Below, in pieces: positions 51,568-62,287 of a stretch of DNA of 64,000 bases; the stretch's first letter is position 1, and the number at the start of each line of letters is the position of its first letter. Made by a program: the position numbers and the translations under genes. Where the stretch lies: the NCBI RefSeq assembly GCF_900564155.1, contig NZ_LS999839.1:5949097-6013096 (forward strand). Reading direction: 5' to 3'. The DNA comes from Pedobacter schmidteae. GTDB lineage: Bacteria; Bacteroidota; Bacteroidia; Sphingobacteriales; Sphingobacteriaceae. The notes beneath the pieces were generated by a model. That model made no database searches. It saw only the letters and a program-made list of their open reading frames with translations, and was not told where the DNA came from.

Positions 51568-52249
51568 ATACTGTAAGTTCTGAACTCTCCAACTTTGCTA
51601 TTTTCTTATCCTGCTTGTTTGTTTCTATCTGCTTCAAAAATTCATCTCTGTTGGTTATAGTTGTATGCAAAATTTGAAGCCATTCGTTTACATCTACACC
51701 ACAAGCTTTAAAGTGGTTTGCATCCCAACTTCTTTTATTTATTTGTTCTAATACGCTTTGAGCCTCTTCACTACTTATTGATAAAGCAATTTTGAGTTTT
51801 GCTTCCTGAAGTACTGCCTGCAAGTAAGAATTAGGGGCGGCACTTAATGGCGGTGTTTTGGAATACTCATCCAATACAGCTATTACTTTTTTTAAAGAAA
51901 TATTTCCCTCAAATGGTAATGGACTTTGTTTCTTTACGCTGTCCAACACATCACCAAAAAATACACTATGCTTTTCATAGGGTATTGAATACTGTAGCCC
52001 CTTTTTATTATAATACTCTTTAAGAATAATAGGTATATCAATACTTGCTTTTACATTCTGTTTCCACAAAGGGTACACGACAAAGTGAGGTCTGTATTCT
52101 TCCGTTCTTGGTAGCTTTATCAATTCTAAGCCGATTACTATCGAACCTACAACCTTGTATAGTTTGTCCTGTGCATACATAGACAATTGAGGAAAGGTGT
52201 TTTGCCAATCCTCAATCACTTTCTCTTTTATCACTTTATCTATTGCCAT
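51566..52249 (-). CDS. Predicted immunity protein for the REase-like RHS toxin
   Basis: The 227-residue protein has no signal peptide and follows the RHS toxin gene by 7 bases. It consists of an alpha/beta N-terminal half (LSMYAQDKLYKVVGSIVIGLEL ... RPHFVVYPLW) and a helical C-terminal half ending in a charged tail. Large cytoplasmic immunity proteins of this form occur with nuclease tips. I recognise no named family. The cognate role is inferred from position. Confidence 0.68.
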   Translation of the reverse strand: MAIDKVIKEKVIEDWQNTFPQLSMYAQDKLYKVVGSIVIGLELIKLPRTEEYRPHFVVYPLWKQNVKASIDIPIILKEYYNKKGLQYSIPYEKHSVFFGDVLDSVKKQSPLPFEGNISLKKVIAVLDEYSKTPPLSAAPNSYLQAVLQEAKLKIALSISSEEAQSVLEQINKRSWDANHFKACGVDVNEWLQILHTTITNRDEFLKQIETNKQDKKIAKLESSELTV

Positions 52250-52256
52250 TCTTAAA

Positions 52257-55200
52257 TTAAGGTCTAATTATTTGTATTCCGTATCCTGGGAAACTATTTG
52301 AATATTTCAGATATTGAGCATTGCCCATTACAGCACTCCCAAATTTGTAATCATAAATCATCATAGTTTTATGATTGACAACATCTAAAAATCCTCTCCC
52401 CGTTGCTTTATTGAAATATTGGTTAAACTCTAAACCTCTGCTTCCATAAATACTTTGATAACGGTTGAGTAGATTGTTAGCGTAGGTGTGCTTTGCAGTT
52501 CCTGCAAATCTTCCCGTACCGCCAATTGCAGACTCCGCTTTCTGTGCCGCCCTTGTTACAAGCTGCAAGTCTGTCATTCCCGTCTTAGCGGCAGTAGTTT
52601 CAGCCTCAACAACAATGCCTCTTGCAACCACACGTGTCCCGATCGATGTAACTCTCTTAAAAACACCAGCCTCAATTACTTTCTCTGCTACAAATCCCGC
52701 TCCGTAAATGTAATCATTTGTATTATAATTTGGGACATTTTTAGCAAGTTGATAAGCTCCATATAGGGACTGTGCAGAACCATACCCCCCAAAGGTTGCT
52801 AGATTAGCCATATTTTCAAGATATCCCTTCCCAGTCCATTGACTTCTTATATAATCCATTGTTGAAGCTATGCCGCCTATAAATCCTTTACCTGCAGTAA
52901 TTACTACTTCTTTAAGTGTAAATGTCGGGTCTGTCTCACCGCCATCGGGATCCGTTAAAGCTACTGGATTATTTCCCATTCCAACATATGGTGAATGAAA
53001 CTCGGCATAAGGATCAACATTCATCCAACGTCCAATAGCAGGATCATACATCCGCAATTCGAAACTGTTCCAACCGGTCTCTTTATCAACTTCAGCATAC
53101 TGGCCTTGATAACCATATCTATAATCATTACTTCCCTGCAATGTTAATGCAGTACCAAAAGGATAATAGTCGGAATAGTAAACCACATCTGCTTCCCCAT
53201 TACTCGTTTTAGTTCCATTAAGTACTACCCTCACATTACCCAAATGGTCTGAAAGCTCATATTGATAACTATTACCCGGTCGATTGTAAATACCAATCCT
53301 GGAAGCTGCATAAACCGGCACTTCTTTTTGCTGGAGAGGCGTACCTTTATTGTCGTAAATGGCCAAAACATTTCCAGAGGCATCGTGAACATAATAGGTT
53401 ATTGTATTCTGAATATGATCCGTTTTCCTTATTCTGATGCCTGCTTCATCATATCCAAAAGATATTTTTAATTGAGTTTTCGATGCATCGGTATATATAG
53501 CCGTTACTTTACCATTGACATCATAGTCTACGTAATAACCCGCCCCTCCGGTTGCTGTTTGTTGGATCATCTGACCCAGGTCATCATAGCCATAATTCGC
53601 ATAACCACTAACAGACGCAAGCTTATTAGTGCCATTTTGGTAACTATAGTTATAATCAGCAACGGTTGATCCTGAAGCATTGGTACGGCCTAATGTTTTG
53701 ATATTCCCATTGGCATCATAGCTTAAATTATGCTCGCGGTTAGCGTTCGGATTTTCTGAGAAGCTGTTATTCGCAAAATTGGGTGCACCGTATTTATTAT
53801 TGTTAAACTGATATTTATCATCATAAGTGTAAGTAACCATAGCAGGATTATTCACTGCCGCCCCGTAACTATTTATAATAGATTGCGGTTTCAGGCTTTT
53901 CCAACTTTGGCCTACAATAGTACCGTTGTAATAAGCTTTATTATTACCGGTTGCCAAACTACTAATGCCAGAATTACTCCGGGTATAATCGCTGTTAAAA
54001 TACTCTAAAGTCATCCCAAAAGTATCGGAAGCAAAGCCGTTTGCTATTTTATCCTTCCCAGGATCCTTTTCGACATCCGGATGATTAATAGATTTAAGCC
54101 AACCTTGCGGAGTATATGCATAATCTATTCCTTGCAAGTCTTCTGCCAACTCAATTCGCTTTAAAGGGCCGTGCAAATAATAAAAGTATCTGGCCTGTTC
54201 TTTTTTTCCAGATGTGGCTGTGGAGGTATAAGCTACTTTTAATTTATTATCAGCATCATACTCATATTCATGAATGAACTGCTCTAAGCTACTTTCTTTC
54301 TGAAAATCTATTTTGCTGATGTTGCCCTTGGAATCATATTCGTAATTTATAGTTTTCACTCCTAATCCTATTATATCTTTGATAATCCAGGTTACACGAC
54401 CCCAGGCGTCGTAATTGTACCATGTTTTTGAACTGTTATTTTCCGTAAAGCTCACCACCCCCTTTAAGAATGCTTCATCCTGAACATAATTAACCAAGCC
54501 ATGACCATTATTGGGGACGTCATAATGTGTTTTTACTTGCAATAATCTACTTCCGCCAATAAGCCCACCTTCAACACCAATATTTTCTTGCAAATCTACA
54601 TCGCTCTTAGCCATTGCAAAGGTAATAGTACCGGGGGCATATTCTCCCGATTCAACTTGCCTGCCCCATCTATCATAATTTGAATAAGAGAACCGACCAG
54701 TTTTTCGTTGTTCTGCATTCTGACTAAACCTAACATTGCCATCAGCCCTATAAACAAACTCTGTGCGTCCAGCGTCTGTTTCTGTACATGCAATCGTTCT
54801 TCCCTTTAAATCATATTCATAGACATTACTATAAGGGACATCACCAATTGAAGCATAAGCATTTATGCCATTTGTAATTAATAGCTTAACCCCCTCTGGT
54901 GCTATTGTCGCAATAAGCTGCCCAAGTTGATTGTAAAAATTATAGCTTATATCAGAATATTGATTACTATAAGTAAGAGATGCTGTAGTGAGCGAAGAAA
55001 TCAATTTATAATACCCCTTAGCTAAGGGAGACATATTTGTATAATGCACTATAGAGCTTACACCGTCTTTACTCATATCATATAATGTAGGCGGATAACT
55101 ACCAGAAGTAGTCACATTTGAAGGAGAAAATAACTGAAAATAATGAACTGGACTTTTCTCAGCTTCGACGATACGTGAAGGACAATCATCACAAATAACT

Positions 55201-56447
55201 TCTCCTGTAAAATCTCTATAACTTACGTAAAAAGGATAATCTGATGTGATACGCATCTCTTCGCCATTTGCCGCAATTGGTGTATATCCCGGATAATTAT
55301 TGCCTTTACCATAATACTCAAACGCCCCATTTTTATAAATAGTTATATCATGTACAGAGCTTACTGTAAAAGATTTAGCGCCCTGATTGGTATTTTCTAT
55401 TTTTAAATTAAAAACATAAAGATCAATTACCGGATCAAGCTCAACAGTATTCGTTACCGATAATAATCCCTGACTCTCTCCTACACGGGCAGTCATCAAT
55501 ACCTTCTCATTCAGATCGGATATTACAACTGCCTGATTTCCATTCTGATCTATAGACACTGATTGTCTGGCTTTTCCTTTCATACTTAAAGGAAGACTTC
55601 CCATGACTCCTGCCGAGAAAAACTTATTTCTTATGGCCAAATAGTTATCCAATTCATTTATCACCGGGAAAGTATGCCCAGATTCTTCCCTTCCCTTCCC
55701 TATCCTTAATTCGTCCCCAACATTAGCCATTCTTTTTACTCCCTCGCTTCCATCGTTATAAAAATCAGATCTGGTGTAAGGGAAACCAGTAGTTGCAACA
55801 TTTGGCTCAAAAGTATTATTATCACTATAATACCAACCTAATGTTCCTTTTACATTATTTCCAACAGGATCTGGCGTGTCCAGCTTGTCAAAGACAAATG
55901 GAATCTTATCAAAGTCCTTATAACTATATACACCTGCAGAAGACGTATTTATAAAATCAGCTTTATAAGCGAATGCAGAATTATTAGTTGGGGCTGCTAA
56001 ACTATTACCGACTCCTCTTTCCTTTGCATCATACATCATTTGACTCGCAATGATGTGCCCCGCGCTTAGATTTTTAGCCTGCGATTGAATGGGCTTCCCA
56101 TTATAATCAAAAAAGATCTTAGACTCAGAAACCACATTTCCATCTTCATCGTAACTCTTATTCAGAACCCAGTTTTTATCCCAATCGTCCGCAGGATTAT
56201 TTGGCGCAGCTTCAACTACCTGACTACTTCCAATCTTAATACTAACATTAGATCCTTGTTGAATGTGGGTACCTGGCAATAGGGTAATGGATATTGCACT
56301 CTTTATATTCACAGTTTGACCGTTGGCTATAATATATTGTGAAGCAGGAGCCTGAGGCAGAATTATAGGCCCTGAACTTTGTATATCTTGTCCACGAACC
56401 AAAAAGGACAAAAAGAATAGAATACATAACAGATTTGTACTTTTCAT
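52257..56447 (-). CDS. RHS polymorphic toxin with restriction-endonuclease-like tip
   Basis: The 1396-residue secreted protein begins with a signal peptide (LLCILFFLSFLVRGQ) and a 3-coathanger-like segment (ISITLLPGTHIQQGSNVSI). YD repeats lead to the RHS-associated core (WNSFELRMYDPAIGRW, NNPVALTDPDGG, ending about residue 1169). A pre-toxin linker (NTNDYIYGAGFVAEK ... VVARGIVVEAE) is shared with the orphan EndoU cassette. The last about 105 residues carry GTAKHTYANNLLNRYQ, GLEFNQYF, GRGFLDVVNH and YDYKFGSA. The D1355 and D1366-x-K1368 triad fits a PD-(D/E)XK nuclease (Tox-REase type). It lies 11 bases behind the SpvB-like giant. Confidence 0.86.
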   Translation of the reverse strand: MKSTNLLCILFFLSFLVRGQDIQSSGPIILPQAPASQYIIANGQTVNIKSAISITLLPGTHIQQGSNVSIKIGSSQVVEAAPNNPADDWDKNWVLNKSYDEDGNVVSESKIFFDYNGKPIQSQAKNLSAGHIIASQMMYDAKERGVGNSLAAPTNNSAFAYKADFINTSSAGVYSYKDFDKIPFVFDKLDTPDPVGNNVKGTLGWYYSDNNTFEPNVATTGFPYTRSDFYNDGSEGVKRMANVGDELRIGKGREESGHTFPVINELDNYLAIRNKFFSAGVMGSLPLSMKGKARQSVSIDQNGNQAVVISDLNEKVLMTARVGESQGLLSVTNTVELDPVIDLYVFNLKIENTNQGAKSFTVSSVHDITIYKNGAFEYYGKGNNYPGYTPIAANGEEMRITSDYPFYVSYRDFTGEVICDDCPSRIVEAEKSPVHYFQLFSPSNVTTSGSYPPTLYDMSKDGVSSIVHYTNMSPLAKGYYKLISSLTTASLTYSNQYSDISYNFYNQLGQLIATIAPEGVKLLITNGINAYASIGDVPYSNVYEYDLKGRTIACTETDAGRTEFVYRADGNVRFSQNAEQRKTGRFSYSNYDRWGRQVESGEYAPGTITFAMAKSDVDLQENIGVEGGLIGGSRLLQVKTHYDVPNNGHGLVNYVQDEAFLKGVVSFTENNSSKTWYNYDAWGRVTWIIKDIIGLGVKTINYEYDSKGNISKIDFQKESSLEQFIHEYEYDADNKLKVAYTSTATSGKKEQARYFYYLHGPLKRIELAEDLQGIDYAYTPQGWLKSINHPDVEKDPGKDKIANGFASDTFGMTLEYFNSDYTRSNSGISSLATGNNKAYYNGTIVGQSWKSLKPQSIINSYGAAVNNPAMVTYTYDDKYQFNNNKYGAPNFANNSFSENPNANREHNLSYDANGNIKTLGRTNASGSTVADYNYSYQNGTNKLASVSGYANYGYDDLGQMIQQTATGGAGYYVDYDVNGKVTAIYTDASKTQLKISFGYDEAGIRIRKTDHIQNTITYYVHDASGNVLAIYDNKGTPLQQKEVPVYAASRIGIYNRPGNSYQYELSDHLGNVRVVLNGTKTSNGEADVVYYSDYYPFGTALTLQGSNDYRYGYQGQYAEVDKETGWNSFELRMYDPAIGRWMNVDPYAEFHSPYVGMGNNPVALTDPDGGETDPTFTLKEVVITAGKGFIGGIASTMDYIRSQWTGKGYLENMANLATFGGYGSAQSLYGAYQLAKNVPNYNTNDYIYGAGFVAEKVIEAGVFKRVTSIGTRVVARGIVVEAETTAAKTGMTDLQLVTRAAQKAESAIGGTGRFAGTAKHTYANNLLNRYQSIYGSRGLEFNQYFNKATGRGFLDVVNHKTMMIYDYKFGSAVMGNAQYLKYSNSFPGYGIQIIRP

Positions 56448-56458
56448 GCTGATAGATA

Positions 56459-59400
56459 TTAATATTGCGGTGTATAACCTAAACCATTAAGCAGAGAAAA
56501 CTCCGTTGTCATAGAATAACCAGGAGCAGATTCATAAATTGTATGCGTCCCAAGATCTACAGATGTTTGCCCTTTAAATGCATACAATATTCCATTCACA
56601 TTGGTAATGTTTGTGCTATTTGTAGAAGACAGATACAGATAAGTCCTGATTAGATAGTTTATGTCCAGATCAAAATCTAGTGCTTTAGGTATCATTTCTG
56701 TTGAATTGTTATAAAAATGCACAGAATAACTTACCACAGGATAATTGCTTTCATCTGCTTTCAGAACCGCGATCACCGGAGGTTGTGGGCAATGAGAAAC
56801 CACATTTTCAGTGATCCACTGTGTATGGCCATATGTTGAACTCTTTGAATTCAAATCCTTTTCTTCGCGCTGATTATAGCCAGAATATTCAAGACCAGAG
56901 GATGTTTGTATTTGCTCGCACCTGTTCTTTCCGGTCGGCACCCAAACTGGGTTTGCGTGATGAGGAGTACAATTAGCACTCAGGCTTGATAAAATCCATT
57001 TGGATTGATTGTACGTGGGGCTCAAAGGATTCTTGTCCATAACCTCCAATTCCAGCATTCCAGTATAGGTATCATCTATGAATTGACATCTAACATTTCC
57101 TGTATTTTTCCAAACATTTCCTTTGGCATAGTTATAAATAGTTTCATTTATTAAGGGTACGGTATTTTTTCCCAACTTTTCTCGAAAAGTCCTTACCAGC
57201 CTACCTACACCATCATATTCATATTTCGTATATAAATTATTGTTATCCAACGTATAAATTAATTCCCCAGATTTTTTATCATAAACATATGCAGCAGAAG
57301 ATGCGTTAACCGGCTGAAAACGGAAATCATCAAAATAAAAATCTACATTTCCAACATTTTTACACCCAACCTTGAGTACACTCCCCGTTAGCGAACCAGC
57401 TGGTACATTCAATTCAAGGAGAAACCAGCCATTTGAAAACTTCTGGACATTTAATGTACTAAAAACCGGGTCGCCTTCATCTATTTTGTAGAAAATTTTG
57501 GCACCTTCCATGTTAGTACCTGTTGAAGATTTAACCCATACCTTTGCCATATAGTCTTTTCGCATAGGATCGAGGCTGGAAACTGGCACCTCATATATCA
57601 AACCGCCTTTTCCTGCCTTTAATAGTAAACTGCTATAGCCGGTGTGAGCTATGCCATTTTTAATTTCTCCATCTCCTAATGATATTTGAGAACTGGTTTT
57701 ACCATTGGCAAGTATTCCATCCTCAAGACCAGTAAAAGCTAGTTCATCATATTTTGTATATTCAGCGCTAACGATTACCTTAGAATTTATATAACCCATT
57801 CTGCTGGCCGAAAAATTATTGTTGATATCCACAGCTTCTAATGCTGCGGAATAAACATTGTACTTTTTTATTTCTCCAACTTTCTTCCATGAATTATTGG
57901 TTTGACCACCATTATGAAAATCTGTAAATGATGTGAAAGGAGTCAAGTTACTGGCATTAGTACCACTATTTAACCATTTATAATCTGCTTTTTTTCTCCA
58001 AATCAGATTTTGCAAATATGTTGTCAAAGCTCCATTCTGATCAAGTACAGGCACATCATTTGACCAGGTTGTCGCACTAGCCGAAACCACACCAATCGGT
58101 TGATTGTTTAAATCAACACTAAAGACATAGCTAGAGGCTTCCTGGCTTAGCATATGCATATGAGGCGTACCACTGTTAGTATCATTTGTCTTCAATCCTA
58201 ACGCAGGGTAAACCCTATAAGCAGGAGTTACAACGCTTAAAAATCGGTTGCCATAGCTATCATAATTCAATGACTTTGTAATAGTACCACTATAAAAGTC
58301 ATACTCCTTAATCTCCTGTCCAACTTTAATTCCATTTTTATAATCAACCTCCGTTACACCAATTTGTATTGCTGGATAAACATCTCTTCCACTCATTATC
58401 CGTTTATCAACTGGAGTACCATTTGTTTTTACAATACGCGCATCTGAAAATCGTTCCTGTATCAGCCCTTGATAATGATAGGGAGCAAGCATGGCCTCGT
58501 AGTTTGCCGACTGATATTCAAAGGACTTATCTGCTATTGGATCATGAAGATAATGATTGATTTTTTCATTTATTTTTTTCTCTTTATTGTCATAAGTAAT
58601 TATTCTTTTTAAGTTACCAACCCTTGCTGTGTAATCTTTAATGGCCATGTTTTTCTTTACGGTGCCAGATGTCACATCATATCCATACTCTTTTATTCCT
58701 AACATACCTCTATTAAAGACCTCATATTGATAAACTGTCTTTCCCTCATTGTTTACAGGCACAGACGCCTCCGGCATAATATCTGACCTTCTTACAGTTA
58801 CATATTCGTACATAACTCCCGGTAGTGGGACTTCCCGGGAAATTGACAACAGATAGTCCATATCTTTGTATAGCACACGACGGTAATCCTTTTCAGCGGT
58901 AACGTCGTTTGTCTTATTTTTTACATTGTCTGCCTCAAGCGTTATCGGCTCGTAAGAAGTCACTCCAGATGAACTACCTGAAGTTACAGAGTTTAAACCC
59001 ATAACTTCATAACCGTAATTCGTTCTAATCTTATGTCCGTCTAACTTATCGGTAGTAACACTTTTTACTCTGAGCCCCCCACCATAAAACCTGTTTACAC
59101 CTGAAAACCGCAAGTTTCCGGTTATAATACTTGTTATTTCATTACTAGACTTAAAAGTGATGGCATTATCCAGTTCGTTTGACAACCTAACCACTACCTC
59201 ATCTCCATTTATAGATTCAATTGTAATAGGAGAATAATCATCCGATGATAATGTTTTATAGGTAGGTAGTGTAATTGGAGCAGTTACTTTTTGTGTCTTT
59301 TTTAATAGAAGTAAATCAGCTTTAATACCTGATGTTAAAAGTTTGGCAACTTCAAGTCCCTCACCGTCTACTTTCATTTTGTAAATGCCGGCCCCATCTC

Positions 59401-62281
59401 TGGTAAATTCACTAATAATTAAAGATCTATTTTTGTTAAGTATCGACCTCCCATAAGTATCACCTTCATAATCAATATCTATTTCGCCCCCCAAACTGGC
59501 CTTTACCTTTCTTAAAGACCAAACATCTGTGGATTGATTTGAAACACTTGTTGTCACCCTGGACAAGTTTTCATTAGCTCCAGTGCCAGGCTGGTAATCT
59601 GACTTATAAAGTCCCCATATATCGTAGGCATCTTTATTGTATGGGGGGTTCTTTGTTTTTACGGCAGCGATATTTGAACCCGTTGAAGGGGGCTGTTTTT
59701 CAAGATACAAAACATCGAAAACTCTGTTACCTAAGTTCTTTAGTAGTGTACAAAAATAAGTTTCAGCACCTATGTTAAATTTGAGAATATCTCCCTCAAC
59801 AAATAATTCTTCTGTCTCAACCTGAATTTTACCTTTCCTTTCCAAAGGCACATTAATAAGGTTAATATTGTCTTTATTGAGTGGATCAGTTGGTTCGAGA
59901 TCGTACTCAAAAGCCACAGGAGGCAACAGTGATTCGCCACCTTTTCCTTGAAAATCTACATTTAACAATGTTAGTTTTCCTAATAGAGGAGGGCTATCAA
60001 CTGGCCAATCATCTAAAGTTCCATAAATAGAACCACTTGGATCATAGCTATTAAATACTCCTTTCGTTAAGGAATAATCATAGTTAAAAACAATATTTCT
60101 AATACACTTACTTTTAACATCCTCGGGTAGATTAACAATATCATCAGTATCTATGACATTTGACCCGGTTTGCATTTTAGCTCTTCCAGAATCATAAGGA
60201 TAATCTAATTTTTTGCTTGTAGACCGTATATCATCAAGAGTAGCTTCCAACTGATCATTAGCTAACAACAAAATGTTGTCGAGTTTAAGTGATGCACATA
60301 CTTCAAACTTGGCCATAGAATGGAAGTAACTTCCTCCTTTTGCATCTGCCCTGATACTCTTAACAAATAAAGCAGTATGCGAACGCGTCCGTATGGCATC
60401 CAAATGGTAAACCTCTTTCTTACCTTTTGAATGACTCTTAAAACCGTTATCCAGATCTCTATGATATCCTTGAGCCGGATTGCGCCAATCGTATTGATCA
60501 GTCCATCTTCCATAATTAAATTCTACCCAGTAGCCCCAGTCATCCTTATCTACTTCACCATTTTCATTTCTATCCACATAATCAGGGCCAGTAATTGCCG
60601 TTAAATACCATGTGTATGCATATGGAGTATGTTTCTTCAAAAAATTACCTTGACTTTCATCCATTTTTTGTGTGCGGACCTCCTCTTCATAGCTATATGC
60701 TGGTAATGCATAATGATAAGTTACACCACTAGCGTTGGTAATCATGAAGCCACCAATCTGGTCCCCCAAATCATTCCTTCTTGTAAACCCCGCACTTTTG
60801 CATTTAATAAAATTTTTAGTGTCTAAATGGCCGTAAATTATTTCAGAATTAGTAAACCACTCTACATGCTTTGACCCTGCCAAGCGATTTTCAACACTGT
60901 TATAACCATACGAACCATCGTTATTACCATAAGTAGGGCTATCATAAACAAAGCTACCACCAAATGACAAGGGCTGTTGCCGATATGAGTTCGAAAAATC
61001 TTTGATAAAACGAAACTCTAAATTACTCCCATGATTGAGATTTGCTGACACATTCAAATTTGCTGTAACATCATTATCACCATTTTGAGTGTTAATTTTA
61101 TCTTGCGTATAGATCGTATTTTGATAACTATAAGGCCTCATACTTCCGCTTAATCCTTGCGCTGTAACCGTATAATCATCATAATTAGGATAAGTTCCTC
61201 CAACAAGTCTGTCTGGATCGGGGTTATCTACAATATTTTCATTTTTGGGATCAAGCAGCCGATAAGTATCATATGCACTCGAATTAAGGCTAAGGTAGCT
61301 TGATGAAGACGGGGCATACAAAACTCCCGAAGTTCCAACATTTACAGATTCATTAGACCAATAACGTTGATATTTATAACTCACACCAATTTGAATAAGC
61401 GGTATTGGGAGTGAAAATGACCATCCGCTTGATCGTGATTGAATTCTTCCCTCATTCATATTATGGACAGACATCGTTCCACCACCAGCATTTAAAGAAA
61501 TTCGTCCTTCGGAAGAGCCTATGGATGCTCCTAATAAGGAGACCCTCATACCATTCTTTTTGCCGTCAGAATAACTTACACCTGCCTGAACACCAACATT
61601 TAACTGATCGCCAAAGTTGCTAAAAACGCCAATGCTTGCGCTCCCACTTAGTCCTTCCGTTCCCTTAGAAGTACTTAATCCTACTGTTCCACCAATATAT
61701 GGCTGCCCATACGGACTTACCCCTATGGATATACCGGCATTCAGAGGACCTTTTCCAAATGAGGCTCCAATTGAGGCCCCGACCCCAAATCCCTTATAAG
61801 TATCCTGTGAGAATTCAAGACCAAAATTAACTGAAGCTGCCGCCAGTCCAATCCCAACGTTGACACCAATAGATCTGGTAGTCCCTCCACCCCAATATGA
61901 GCGTGAGGTTTGTGAGACAGTTTTAAAATCATCAGGATAACCATTCACATTTCTTGCGATAGCACCTGGATTTAAAGTCCAGCCCAAGCCAACCCAACTA
62001 GCCTCTTCGTTCGGTTGTATGCCTGCATGGTAAGATAGTGAAAGAGGATAACCTCCTTCAGGACCAGGAACTTCCAATAAGGGCAGATTATAAGTAAAAT
62101 CACCAGTCAAGGGATTGACCATATCGGTCGTGTCTATGGGTTCAAAGCTTGTTGCTTCAGGAGCTGTGGGGCCCGAAGTCAAGGCATAAACTGCGGTGGG
62201 CATACAAACTTCTGTTAGAATGATTAACGCCATTAGCACACACAATACTTTCTTCAGGAAAGATTTAGATGGAGAGGTCAT
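56459..62281 (-). CDS. Giant SpvB-like/YD-repeat protein (1940 aa)
   Basis: A signal peptide (LMALIILTEVCMPTAVYA) is followed by an SpvB-like opening (MVNPLTGDFTYNLPLLEVPG, SLSYHAGIQPNEEASWVGLGWTLNPGAI). Residues about 145-310 are unusually rich in Gly, Ser and alternating hydrophobics (GVGIGLAAASVNFGLEF, GASIGASFGKGPLNAGISIG), a beta-barrel-like or glycine-rich insert. A long beta-rich body and YD repeats (YTKYEYDGVGRLVRTF) follow. Near the C-terminus there are two Cys-containing repeats of about 60 residues (NVRCQFIDDTYTGMLELEV; NRCEQIQTSSGLEYSGYNQ). It has no toxin tip. It precedes the RHS toxin by 11 bases and would be its TcB-like partner by analogy. Confidence 0.78.
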   Translation of the reverse strand: MTSPSKSFLKKVLCVLMALIILTEVCMPTAVYALTSGPTAPEATSFEPIDTTDMVNPLTGDFTYNLPLLEVPGPEGGYPLSLSYHAGIQPNEEASWVGLGWTLNPGAIARNVNGYPDDFKTVSQTSRSYWGGGTTRSIGVNVGIGLAAASVNFGLEFSQDTYKGFGVGASIGASFGKGPLNAGISIGVSPYGQPYIGGTVGLSTSKGTEGLSGSASIGVFSNFGDQLNVGVQAGVSYSDGKKNGMRVSLLGASIGSSEGRISLNAGGGTMSVHNMNEGRIQSRSSGWSFSLPIPLIQIGVSYKYQRYWSNESVNVGTSGVLYAPSSSSYLSLNSSAYDTYRLLDPKNENIVDNPDPDRLVGGTYPNYDDYTVTAQGLSGSMRPYSYQNTIYTQDKINTQNGDNDVTANLNVSANLNHGSNLEFRFIKDFSNSYRQQPLSFGGSFVYDSPTYGNNDGSYGYNSVENRLAGSKHVEWFTNSEIIYGHLDTKNFIKCKSAGFTRRNDLGDQIGGFMITNASGVTYHYALPAYSYEEEVRTQKMDESQGNFLKKHTPYAYTWYLTAITGPDYVDRNENGEVDKDDWGYWVEFNYGRWTDQYDWRNPAQGYHRDLDNGFKSHSKGKKEVYHLDAIRTRSHTALFVKSIRADAKGGSYFHSMAKFEVCASLKLDNILLLANDQLEATLDDIRSTSKKLDYPYDSGRAKMQTGSNVIDTDDIVNLPEDVKSKCIRNIVFNYDYSLTKGVFNSYDPSGSIYGTLDDWPVDSPPLLGKLTLLNVDFQGKGGESLLPPVAFEYDLEPTDPLNKDNINLINVPLERKGKIQVETEELFVEGDILKFNIGAETYFCTLLKNLGNRVFDVLYLEKQPPSTGSNIAAVKTKNPPYNKDAYDIWGLYKSDYQPGTGANENLSRVTTSVSNQSTDVWSLRKVKASLGGEIDIDYEGDTYGRSILNKNRSLIISEFTRDGAGIYKMKVDGEGLEVAKLLTSGIKADLLLLKKTQKVTAPITLPTYKTLSSDDYSPITIESINGDEVVVRLSNELDNAITFKSSNEITSIITGNLRFSGVNRFYGGGLRVKSVTTDKLDGHKIRTNYGYEVMGLNSVTSGSSSGVTSYEPITLEADNVKNKTNDVTAEKDYRRVLYKDMDYLLSISREVPLPGVMYEYVTVRRSDIMPEASVPVNNEGKTVYQYEVFNRGMLGIKEYGYDVTSGTVKKNMAIKDYTARVGNLKRIITYDNKEKKINEKINHYLHDPIADKSFEYQSANYEAMLAPYHYQGLIQERFSDARIVKTNGTPVDKRIMSGRDVYPAIQIGVTEVDYKNGIKVGQEIKEYDFYSGTITKSLNYDSYGNRFLSVVTPAYRVYPALGLKTNDTNSGTPHMHMLSQEASSYVFSVDLNNQPIGVVSASATTWSNDVPVLDQNGALTTYLQNLIWRKKADYKWLNSGTNASNLTPFTSFTDFHNGGQTNNSWKKVGEIKKYNVYSAALEAVDINNNFSASRMGYINSKVIVSAEYTKYDELAFTGLEDGILANGKTSSQISLGDGEIKNGIAHTGYSSLLLKAGKGGLIYEVPVSSLDPMRKDYMAKVWVKSSTGTNMEGAKIFYKIDEGDPVFSTLNVQKFSNGWFLLELNVPAGSLTGSVLKVGCKNVGNVDFYFDDFRFQPVNASSAAYVYDKKSGELIYTLDNNNLYTKYEYDGVGRLVRTFREKLGKNTVPLINETIYNYAKGNVWKNTGNVRCQFIDDTYTGMLELEVMDKNPLSPTYNQSKWILSSLSANCTPHHANPVWVPTGKNRCEQIQTSSGLEYSGYNQREEKDLNSKSSTYGHTQWITENVVSHCPQPPVIAVLKADESNYPVVSYSVHFYNNSTEMIPKALDFDLDINYLIRTYLYLSSTNSTNITNVNGILYAFKGQTSVDLGTHTIYESAPGYSMTTEFSLLNGLGYTPQY

Positions 62282-62287
62282 ATAGAA

